Positions 1-6,317 of a stretch of 6,317 nt of DNA are shown one piece after another. Position 1 is the first letter of the stretch; each line of letters starts with the position of its first letter. Origin of the DNA: Euryarchaeota archaeon UBA169. Lineage in GTDB: Archaea; Thermoplasmatota; Poseidoniia; MGIII; CG-Epi1. The stretch lies in the NCBI GenBank assembly GCA_002497685.1, contig DAEH01000006.1, positions 13,164 to 19,480 of the forward strand, in the 5' to 3' direction. The notes under the pieces were generated by a model that saw only the letters and a list, made by a program, of their open reading frames with translations, was not told where the DNA came from and made no database searches. The translations under genes were made by a program, and so were the position numbers.

Positions 1-3000
1 AATTTAACTCTCCAATCAGCGTCTCTTTTGAAGGTCTGTTGTTCCTTTCCAGCCTTTACATAAACGTTCTGGAGTTCCAACTCAAATCTTTCATTCTCGT
101 TATTTTCATAATGAGTCATTTCAATTTCATAAGTTCTTGGCGTCATTCCAGTAATAGTAATAGTTCCGTTTTCGTCAGTAGTAAATGTTTCATCATAGTC
201 TGCAAAGACGTTTGTGAATCTTACATTTGCATTAGAAACAGGAAGTTCGATTCCCGTTGCATTAGTATAGCTAACCTCTAATGTTGCATTGACAGAAAGT
301 GGATTCAAAGTAATGTTATACTTATTAGTGTTTCCATCTACTGTAAATGTATCTTCAAATGCTTGGTATCCTTCCAAATCAACAGTAACTGAATAATCAC
401 CATTAGGAAGATCAATTTTTCCGTAATCTATAGTCGAACCAAATAATCCTTCTCCAACAATTGTTTCAGCAACAAATATTACATTATTCTCAGATTCAAA
501 TAGGATTTCTATTGCAGAATCCGTAATCAATTCACCGTCAGCTGAAGAAATGACTTCACCTCTAAAGTAGCCTTCATCTACCAATGTTAAATTATATTCT
601 TTTGGTTGATTTAATGTGACTTGTCCGACAAAACTATAGTGTTTACTACTTACTCCATCTTGGAAGTTAACATAGTAGTTACCCGGAAGTAAGCTACCAG
701 AATACCCTCCGAATTCTGTAATCTCAAAGGTAGTTGCATTATCTAAATCACTTACTGGAGTGAAGGTTACTAATCCATTTTCAGCATTATCGTTTAGGCT
801 TGCCATACCTGTAATATCAAATTTCTTTTCAGCATCGATATCTCCTAAATCAAGACTAGCTTGCCCTATTTCGATATTAGTTTGCCCTAAAGCAAAGTAT
901 CTAGTTCCATTGTCATTGTATGAAAAAGAGTAAAGATAGTTATCAGGCGGTAAAAGTACATTAGCCAGATTTCCATTCTCGTCAGTGCTAAAATTCAAAC
1001 TATATGATGGATCAGAGATTGGAGAGAATGAAATGTTGCCATCAGCTATTCCAGCACCTTCAAATGCAAATGTACCGGTAACGCTAGTTGGAATACGTTT
1101 CATTTCAACGATTAATTCTTTTTCTATGTTTAGGTTAAAATCATCAATAACTTCTTTTGTATTGTTAGTTTCAGCAGAGACTTCATAGGTTCTTACAAAA
1201 GTATAGCCATATTTCGAAGCATCAATTTCATAATCATTAATTGGTAATGTAATCATTGAGCTTGGATCGGTGGCCCAAACATTCAGAGCGCCTTCAGCAC
1301 CTCCATCTAAATTGACTAGTCCTTGTAAAGGAATTTCATTACCAAGATGTTCTTCGTACATTATAATCATCACATCTTGACCATAGGTAGAGGAAAGGTT
1401 TGAAGTAATGTCTTCAGCACCTACAACAACAGTTTGTAAAGTTACTAGATTTTGTCCTTCACCACCTATGTGTGCATATGCGTTGTAAATTCCGGCAGGT
1501 AAAATAAGATTATAATTTCCATTACTTTTACTCAAGGTAGAGACACTTCCGCCATTTATGGAATCAAATATAATTTCCATTTCTTCGAATCCCTTTTCAT
1601 CAAAGTCTAGAGTTTTATTTCCATTAACATCCTCAAACAGACTACCTTCTACAGTATAGCTTGGGACCATATTGGCATTAATTGGCAATGAAATAGTTTT
1701 ACTATCAATACGTTCAAGATATGCAAAAGTATTATTTCCTTTTTGATGAAGTGTGAATAAGTCATATGCGCCATCAGGAAGTACAGTAGCAAAATATCCA
1801 TTTTCATTAGTAAATACGTTATAACTTCCTCCAAAAGAGTTAGCATTCTGTATTGAAATCTGTTCTTCTGGAATTCCTTCACCATTGTGGGCTAAAGTAC
1901 CTTCAAGTCTGAAACCATTTCTTAGAGTTGCATTATACCCGACAGAGCTTCCTTTTTCAAGAACAATATCAATACTGTTATTTGCCCAGTCAGCAGGATT
2001 GTCAGCTAAGATACCTTCATTCTCTAGTCTTAAAGTATAGTTACCTGGAAGTAATTGTTCAAAACAGAAAGAGACTTGGCTTGTATCGCCTTCAACGGGA
2101 CAGTCTGAGTTCAAGTAATTTTGATTTAGGAAAGTACTTTCTACTAAACTGCCATTTGTTTCATCATATAACGAAACGGTAATTTGAGTATTCCCGATTT
2201 CGTCAGCAGATAAAAATTCACCCCATATTGAGCTTGGTTTTAGCGCTTCAGAAATTTCGATGTCTTGACCAGCTCGTGTTGCCGATGTACCAAGATAAGA
2301 TGCCAAAACAATTTCATGTTCTTCAACTTCAGTAGTTATAGTATATTCGCCAGGCGCTAAGCCGATAAATTCATATTTTCCGTTTGCGTTAGTATTCACT
2401 ATAGTTTCTATTTCTGAATGAATGTTTGTAGCTTTAACTGGAGTGATTGCTAGAGCTTCGTCTACAACTCCACTAAATGTTCCATCTTTATCCATATCCC
2501 AGAATAATCTTCCAGTGATGTTTGTTGGTTTAATCTCGATGTCTATGTCGAATGTTGAATTAACCAATGGGACTCTCATTGCAGCCTCTTCAGAGATATT
2601 TACCTTTAACAAGTCTTCAGCAGTAGTTCCAGTCAAAATATTGTTACTAACTTGTCTAATTTTTTCATCGTCTGAAATTTTTTCACCTAAAGAAACGATT
2701 ATAGATACATTACCAGCAACTGATAAAACGGAGTAATTTCCATTCTTATCTGTAGTTGTGCTACCGTGAGGAATTCCATATTCATCAAGTATAGTTACAT
2801 TAGCATTTGCTACTGGGTCTCCATTTGGAGTTGCAACAGTACCTTGAATGGTTGCTCCATCATAATACTTCAACATGCGTAATTGAGATCCGCCTGCAGA
2901 TTTTACTAGCTTAAAGTGCGTCAAATTCCATCCTGGTGCAGGACTCTTTCCTTCTTGAGCTATAGCTCCCGTTATCCCAGGAATTCCATCTTGGATTGGA

Positions 3001-5771
3001 CGGTCAATATCTGGTGCAGACCAGCCTACAAATGCTCTAAAGAACATAGAGTTCAAAAACTTCTCTTTGTAAACAAGAACATCAGACTCGATAGTTAGAG
3101 TAGGATTAGTTTTGAGTAGTTCATTAATTTCGTCAGCAGGTAAAGTTTGACCATTAGATAAAGTGTATTGCACTTCTACGTAGTCATTAATGCTGTAATC
3201 TGCTAAAGTAATAGGTGCATACAAAATACCAGTTTGTCCAGATTTTGGACCATATGCCATCATTCTGGTATCGGCTGCAAAGTATCTAATCGATTTACCA
3301 GTAAGTTGCTCAACTTCCCATAGTAAGTTAGAAACTGTAGTAATATCCATAGTCATTAAGATTGGATTTCCAGCCCTTATAGCTGCATTTCTTTTGTTAA
3401 TATCTTTTTCACTTCCGTCAGAATTTTTAGGAATATAATCATCAGGATTTGAAACAATGTGCTCAAATGCAGAAACATTTTCTTCATTCAAGAATCCATC
3501 TAATATTTTAGTTCTTACTTCAGAATTAAATTTACCAGTATCTCGATTGACCTCAGTTTCCAATATTCTGTAAAGAAGAAGCGCCATAGCTTCGTGCTCA
3601 GATTGAGATGCAATGAAATTACCTGCAATTTGGTAACCAAACTGGAAGTTATCAGCTACAGTAGGATGTTCTCCAATATCAATTGCCCAGAATCCGTAAT
3701 CCCACCATGCCATGAAGCCAGGTCTGTCTTCTGGAGCTTTTTCAGTATCTTGTTCAGCTAACCATTCAAGTCCCTCAATCCAATAATCTGAAGGGAACGA
3801 AGGCCCTGTATTTCCCATGTACCATAATTGATTTGAACTTAAATTAGTAGTATACATGCCAGCAATTCCTTCTGGATATAGTGTAGCATTGTTTCTTTGA
3901 CCGTAATCAAATTCTTCAGGCCTAAAGAAATCATAGCTTAAAAAGTTGTAAATGTCTGCATCGTGTTCTTTTTTGTCTTCGTAAGGAACACCTGCGTCAT
4001 ACCCATAGAATGTGTTTGGAAGGAAAATAAATAATCCCACGAAAAGAGCTACGAGTGGTCTTTTCATATCAAACGATTTTCTTAGTCCACTTAATCGATC
4101 ACGGAAACGGTATTGGTCAATGTCTTGAGCATCCATGTGCCCAATTACCATGATTAATACAATCAAAATAACTGCAGTTAACAAACCAACAAGGACGCTT
4201 ACAGTAAAGAAGAACCAGAACCCTATAGCAAGAGATAGTAAGGATAGTCCATAGAATAAGTTACCACGTTTTCCCCAGTAACTTGTCCACGTTTGCAATA
4301 CGGAAGGGAAATTAGCCCATTGAATTATGAGCCAAGTCATCCAACCACTTATTAGAGAAACAATAGGTGTTGCATTGAAAATAAAACGAACAGCAGACTG
4401 AGCCATAAACAAAGAAACAAGAGCCCAGATCATAACAAACAGATAATCTTTCTTCCACATACTTTGGTTGAATAATTGATATGCCATCCATATGACTCCA
4501 AAAATAGCTAGCCAAATAGAAACCGGACCAAATGCAAATACAAAATCGGCAAATTGAGGAGGTTGAGCTTCAGCAATAGTGTTGAAAAGCTTGGTTCTTA
4601 CGAAATAACCTTGTCCACTGAATAGTAAGAATCCAAGTTCAGTGAAAACATAAGTCAATAATAGATAAAATGCAAGAGCAATGAATGTTGAACTTCCAAT
4701 AACTAATAACCAAGGTAAATCTCGAGTTGTAACCATCAATAAAGACATGATGATGTAACCTAGTAAGATGTAAGCTGGAGCTTCCCACCAAGTATTAATG
4801 AATCCCATTGATTGGTAGTATGGATATGATAAAAGTACAGGTAAACCGAGAGTAACCAATCCTAATATTCCAGTAGTTAAACTATCCACTCTTCGGAATG
4901 CATTGAGTAGCATTTGGAAACCTAAGTAAATTGCAATAATTGCCATAATGTACGGGAATCCTTTCCAACTCATTGCAATCATAGCAATAGTCATACCAGC
5001 TAGTCCAGCATAACCTAAAGCAATCTTTTCATTTTTGATGAGGTCCGTCATACCTTGCTTAATACTATCAAAATTAGTCCAATCAGAAACCCACTTCTTA
5101 TCGTTAGAAACAGTTAGAGCTCTCATGAAAAAGAAGAAAGTTGTAGTACCAAACAGAATAATATACGAATCGTGATCAGCAAGGGCTAAACTTGAATGAC
5201 TTACGTGGCCTGAATTTACTCCAATTAAGAAAGCGCCAATTAATCCAGCTTCTTTACCGAATTGAGCTCTTCCTATAGCATAAACAGGGAATACTATCAA
5301 TGCACCGTAAATTGCAGGTAAGACTTGCATAGCAAACCATACTGAATCTTCTGTAGAGCTAAAGAATGGAGATAGAATTAATCCAACAATTGCAATCGAC
5401 CAATCGAACAGTGGTGGACGATTATTGTTTGCACCATATGGATAATTGAGCATTGGATCTCTATCCAAATGTTCTCCATTTTCAACAACATAATCTACAA
5501 CATGTTTGTGATAATAAGGGTCACTACCCCCAGTTAATTGGTATCCATCTTCAGTTGCAGGTTCAGCAGTCCAAGCCGTTCTAATGTAAAGTGAAAATAC
5601 AAAAATTAGAATTAATAATCCTACAGTTCTCCAGTCTACTTTACTGGATTTGATAGCGATACCTACTTTCTCATTATCTGCAGAGTTAGCTCTGCCGATA
5701 GAAGGAGTTGGGCGATTCATGAAGCGACTCTTTGCCTTAGAGTCACGTCGACGACGTGTTTGTCTTGCCAT
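1..5771 (-). CDS. aglB: Giant AglB/STT3-type archaeal oligosaccharyltransferase with multi-domain beta-sandwich tail (3' end outside window)
   Basis: This enzyme transfers a lipid-linked oligosaccharide to Asn in N-X-S/T sequons on the outer face of the cytoplasmic membrane. Translation from ATG at 5771 gives 1923 residues with no stop; the last whole codon is 3-5. Residues 1-47 are basic (four Arg at 6-9). About 13 hydrophobic segments lie between ~48 and ~590. Family motifs seen: SDPYYH with D84 (first acidic motif), D199-H-D201 (second), TIAE at 398-401 in the external loop, R462 in SAVRF, and WWDYG at 689-693, the catalytic-domain signature. The globular domain ends near HFKLV (952-956) and KYYDG (968-972), where most archaeal AglB proteins stop. 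Here a tail of at least 950 residues follows. ATG 5771 is chosen because an in-frame stop lies at 5804-5802 and AGGAAGG lies 11 bases upstream; the alternative, Met18 at 5720, lacks such a site. Cys occurs only at 1224 and 1236. The transferase assignment is firm; the tail's function is unknown. Confidence 0.95.
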   Translation of the reverse strand, partial: MARQTRRRRDSKAKSRFMNRPTPSIGRANSADNEKVGIAIKSSKVDWRTVGLLILIFVFSLYIRTAWTAEPATEDGYQLTGGSDPYYHKHVVDYVVENGEHLDRDPMLNYPYGANNNRPPLFDWSIAIVGLILSPFFSSTEDSVWFAMQVLPAIYGALIVFPVYAIGRAQFGKEAGLIGAFLIGVNSGHVSHSSLALADHDSYIILFGTTTFFFFMRALTVSNDKKWVSDWTNFDSIKQGMTDLIKNEKIALGYAGLAGMTIAMIAMSWKGFPYIMAIIAIYLGFQMLLNAFRRVDSLTTGILGLVTLGLPVLLSYPYYQSMGFINTWWEAPAYILLGYIIMSLLMVTTRDLPWLLVIGSSTFIALAFYLLLTYVFTELGFLLFSGQGYFVRTKLFNTIAEAQPPQFADFVFAFGPVSIWLAIFGVIWMAYQLFNQSMWKKDYLFVMIWALVSLFMAQSAVRFIFNATPIVSLISGWMTWLIIQWANFPSVLQTWTSYWGKRGNLFYGLSLLSLAIGFWFFFTVSVLVGLLTAVILIVLIMVIGHMDAQDIDQYRFRDRLSGLRKSFDMKRPLVALFVGLFIFLPNTFYGYDAGVPYEDKKEHDADIYNFLSYDFFRPEEFDYGQRNNATLYPEGIAGMYTTNLSSNQLWYMGNTGPSFPSDYWIEGLEWLAEQDTEKAPEDRPGFMAWWDYGFWAIDIGEHPTVADNFQFGYQIAGNFIASQSEHEAMALLLYRILETEVNRDTGKFNSEVRTKILDGFLNEENVSAFEHIVSNPDDYIPKNSDGSEKDINKRNAAIRAGNPILMTMDITTVSNLLWEVEQLTGKSIRYFAADTRMMAYGPKSGQTGILYAPITLADYSINDYVEVQYTLSNGQTLPADEINELLKTNPTLTIESDVLVYKEKFLNSMFFRAFVGWSAPDIDRPIQDGIPGITGAIAQEGKSPAPGWNLTHFKLVKSAGGSQLRMLKYYDGATIQGTVATPNGDPVANANVTILDEYGIPHGSTTTDKNGNYSVLSVAGNVSIIVSLGEKISDDEKIRQVSNNILTGTTAEDLLKVNISEEAAMRVPLVNSTFDIDIEIKPTNITGRLFWDMDKDGTFSGVVDEALAITPVKATNIHSEIETIVNTNANGKYEFIGLAPGEYTITTEVEEHEIVLASYLGTSATRAGQDIEISEALKPSSIWGEFLSADEIGNTQITVSLYDETNGSLVESTFLNQNYLNSDCPVEGDTSQVSFCFEQLLPGNYTLRLENEGILADNPADWANNSIDIVLEKGSSVGYNATLRNGFRLEGTLAHNGEGIPEEQISIQNANSFGGSYNVFTNENGYFATVLPDGAYDLFTLHQKGNNTFAYLERIDSKTISLPINANMVPSYTVEGSLFEDVNGNKTLDFDEKGFEEMEIIFDSINGGSVSTLSKSNGNYNLILPAGIYNAYAHIGGEGQNLVTLQTVVVGAEDITSNLSSTYGQDVMIIMYEEHLGNEIPLQGLVNLDGGAEGALNVWATDPSSMITLPINDYEIDASKYGYTFVRTYEVSAETNNTKEVIDDFNLNIEKELIVEMKRIPTSVTGTFAFEGAGIADGNISFSPISDPSYSLNFSTDENGNLANVLLPPDNYLYSFSYNDNGTRYFALGQTNIEIGQASLDLGDIDAEKKFDITGMASLNDNAENGLVTFTPVSDLDNATTFEITEFGGYSGSLLPGNYYVNFQDGVSSKHYSFVGQVTLNQPKEYNLTLVDEGYFRGEVISSADGELITDSAIEILFESENNVIFVAETIVGEGLFGSTIDYGKIDLPNGDYSVTVDLEGYQAFEDTFTVDGNTNKYNITLNPLSVNATLEVSYTNATGIELPVSNANVRFTNVFADYDETFTTDENGTITITGMTPRTYEIEMTHYENNENERFELELQNVYVKAGKEQQTFKRDADWRVK
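3..2855 (-). repeat. Array of about ten diverged Ig-like (CarboxypepD_reg / CNA-B / SdrD-B-like) domains in the AglB tail
   Basis: This is a protein-level repeat region, residues ~973-1923. Each unit is about 75-95 residues. Units start with a short strand of the type I-x-G-x-V/L and most carry the anchors NG-x-Y/F and then LP-x-G-x-Y. My approximate units start at residues 973, 1084, 1181, 1287, 1372, 1480, 1562, 1651, 1734 and 1827. Clear anchors are TDKNGNY (1007-1013), NANGKY then LAPGEY (1128-1143), LLPGNY (1240-1245), TNENGYF then LPDGAY (1321-1336), SNGNY then LPAGIY (1417-1429), TDENGN then LLPPDNY (1596-1612), LLPGNYY (1695-1701), LPNGDY (1788-1793) and TDENG (1865-1869). Units at 1181 and 1480 are the most degenerate. 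The copies are too diverged to look recently duplicated. Such domains usually act as stalks, adhesive modules or accessory modules on secreted proteins. Unit borders are by eye, good to roughly 10 residues; the last unit is cut by the window edge. Confidence 0.8.
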
Positions 5772-5782
5772 TGATGTTGTGT

Positions 5783-5789
5783 CCTTCCT
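5783..5789 (-). promoter_or_regulatory. Candidate ribosome-binding site of aglB (AGGAAGG)
   Basis: The minus-strand heptamer AGGAAGG ends 11 bases before the ATG at 5771. It is an imperfect Shine-Dalgarno match and the spacing is at the long end of normal. It supports ATG 5771 over the downstream in-frame ATG at 5720. Confidence 0.45.
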
Positions 5790-5831
5790 GCCCCTTAAAA
5801 ATCAGAGACGGATTGGGCGCCACTCGGATGG

Positions 5832-5839
5832 TTATATAA
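5832..5839 (-). promoter_or_regulatory. Candidate archaeal TATA box for aglB (TTATATAA)
   Basis: TTATATAA matches the AT-rich core bound by archaeal TBP. A transcript starting about 25 bases downstream, near 5810, would leave a leader of roughly 40 bases before the ATG at 5771, including the purine-rich site. The octamer is its own reverse complement, so orientation rests on context. No convincing purine-rich BRE is seen immediately upstream. Confidence 0.5.
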
Positions 5840-5857
5840 GCTCTACCCTAAAATCAG

Positions 5858-5865
5858 CTATAAAT
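5858..5865 (-). promoter_or_regulatory. Alternative TATA-like box (ATTTATAG)
   Basis: ATTTATAG lies six bases downstream of the fumarylacetoacetase stop codon. Used as a TATA element it would place a transcript start near 5835 and a leader of about 65 bases. It competes with the box at 5832-5839; the sequence alone cannot decide between them. Confidence 0.3.
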
Positions 5866-5870
5866 CGTGC

Positions 5871-6317
5871 TTACAGGGAAGGATGTATTTCCCCAATACA
5901 ATTTCCGAATCCAATCTTGTAACCTTCACCTTTACAAAATCCTTTCAAAGTAATGACGTCTCCATCTTCTAAGAAAGTCCGTTTTTCACCATTAGGGAGA
6001 GTGATAGGTTCTTTTCCTCCCCAAGCAATTTCAAGCATAGATCCTCGACTGTCTTTATCAGGTCCAGAAATAGTTCCACTTGCAAGTAAGTCTCCAGTTC
6101 TAAGGTTACATCCTGTAATGGTATGATGGGCAATCTGCTGAGCCATATTCCAATACAGATAGTTGTAATTTGTTTTAGAAATTATACAAGTTTCAGTCAT
6201 TTTGTTTGTTTGTAAATGTATTTCTAATTCGATATCAAAGTTATGGTTGTTTTTATTTTTTAGATACTCTAACGGTTCAGGGTCTTGCTTAGGACTTTCA
6301 CATCTAAATGGTTCCAG
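5871..6317 (-). CDS. fahA: Fumarylacetoacetase, C-terminal 148 residues (5' end outside window)
   Basis: Fumarylacetoacetase is a soluble metal-dependent C-C hydrolase that splits 4-fumarylacetoacetate into fumarate and acetoacetate, the last step of the homogentisate route of tyrosine breakdown. The frame is open from the window edge to TAA at 5873-5871 and starts in phase with base 6317. The family's normal length is about 420 residues, so only the C-terminal third is visible. Diagnostic stretches in visible numbering are LEPFR (1-5), SPKQDPEPL (8-16), YWNMAQQIAHHT (55-66), GCNLRTGDLLASG (69-81), GTISGP (81-86), GSMLE (92-96) and GEGYKIGFG at the end. T82 and E96 align with the Thr350 and Glu364 active-site region of mammalian FAH, with the same spacing. 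The internal ATG at 6200 is not the start: clear family sequence lies upstream of it in frame. The symbol is by similarity; the N-terminal metal ligands cannot be checked here. Confidence 0.95.
   Translation of the reverse strand: MEPFRCESPKQDPEPLEYLKNKNNHNFDIELEIHLQTNKMTETCIISKTNYNYLYWNMAQQIAHHTITGCNLRTGDLLASGTISGPDKDSRGSMLEIAWGGKEPITLPNGEKRTFLEDGDVITLKGFCKGEGYKIGFGNCIGEIHPSL

Larger units (their letters stand above)
5772..5870 (-). other. Intergenic leader between fumarylacetoacetase and aglB
   Basis: This 99-base gap holds two TATA-like boxes and a purine-rich site before the aglB ATG. An imperfect direct repeat is also present: minus-strand CTGATTTTAGGG (5857-5846) and CTGATTTTTAAGGGG (5805-5791). 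No strong terminator hairpin follows the fumarylacetoacetase stop. The short T runs inside the repeat could act as weak archaeal terminators, but that is only inference. Confidence 0.6.

Noticed and set aside
1649..1885. Minus-strand open frame of 78 codons
   Set aside because: It lies inside the AglB tail in a different frame, has no family resemblance, and the frame encoding clear beta-domain anchors covers it completely.
39..3098. Several plus-strand open frames of 60-104 codons
   Set aside because: All are antisense to the long AglB frame. They lack recognisable domains or good ribosome sites, and their compositions look like reverse complements of beta-rich coding sequence.
3372..3419. 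Residues ~785-800 (EKDINKRNAAI) as the archaeal DK motif
   Set aside because: The spacing does not fit the D-x-x-K-x-x-x-M/I pattern exactly, so I cannot claim it without a structural alignment.
4312..4515. Minus-strand open frame of 67 codons
   Set aside because: Out-of-frame shadow of the membrane region of AglB, which carries SAVRF and other family sequence through this stretch.
4782..4793. TWWE at residues 327-330 as the conserved TIXE motif
   Set aside because: The canonical TIAE at 398-401, followed by AQPP and at the right place before the last membrane segments, is a better match.
5650..5922. Plus-strand 90-codon frame spanning the intergenic gap
   Set aside because: It is antisense to the start of aglB and the end of fumarylacetoacetase and has no family features; its Arg-rich part mirrors other codons opposite the aglB N-terminus.
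5871..6200. Reading the fumarylacetoacetase frame as a complete 109-residue gene
   Set aside because: In-frame family sequence (LEPFR, SPKQDPEPL, FDIEL) continues upstream to the window edge, so the ATG at 6200 is internal.
1..6317. RNA genes, CRISPR array, insertion sequences or attachment sites
   Set aside because: Almost the whole window is coding and the only gap is 99 bases. I saw no tRNA-like folds, regularly spaced DNA repeats, or terminal inverted repeats with transposase sequence.

Overview
The window carries two genes, both on the minus strand and both running off an edge. Protein families and the short promoter-like sequences point to an archaeon. The best guess is an AT-rich marine Thermoplasmatota lineage (Marine Group II or III type), because the large protein is an AglB/STT3 oligosaccharyltransferase with the archaeal WWDYG and TIAE motifs fused to many carboxypeptidase-regulatory/CNA-B-like domains. 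The taxon is inferred, not read from a marker gene.

Layout from the gene-upstream end: 6317-5871 (minus) is the last 148 codons of fumarylacetoacetase, the final enzyme of tyrosine catabolism. A 99-base intergenic gap (5772-5870) follows, with two TATA-like boxes and a purine-rich ribosome-binding candidate. From 5771 (minus) down to the first bases of the window runs one uninterrupted reading frame of 1923 codons with no stop. I translated it in full. It encodes the oligosaccharyltransferase: a basic cytoplasmic N-terminus, about 13 membrane segments (residues ~48-590) with the metal-binding acidic motifs and TIAE, an extracytoplasmic catalytic domain with WWDYG (689-693), and then a tail of at least 950 residues (from ~973) made of about ten diverged Ig-like beta-sandwich repeats. 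The protein is cut by the window edge, so its true C-terminus is unknown.

The two genes do different jobs: soluble amino-acid breakdown versus protein N-glycosylation at the cell surface. The gap and promoter-like boxes suggest the transferase gene can be transcribed on its own. The main point of interest is the tail. Archaeal AglB proteins normally end soon after the catalytic domain, whereas this one roughly doubles its length with adhesin-like modules. The tail is rich in N-glycosylation sequons, holds the only two cysteines in the visible protein, and has two acidic loops resembling calcium sites. No RNA gene, mobile element, CRISPR array or plus-strand gene is supported.
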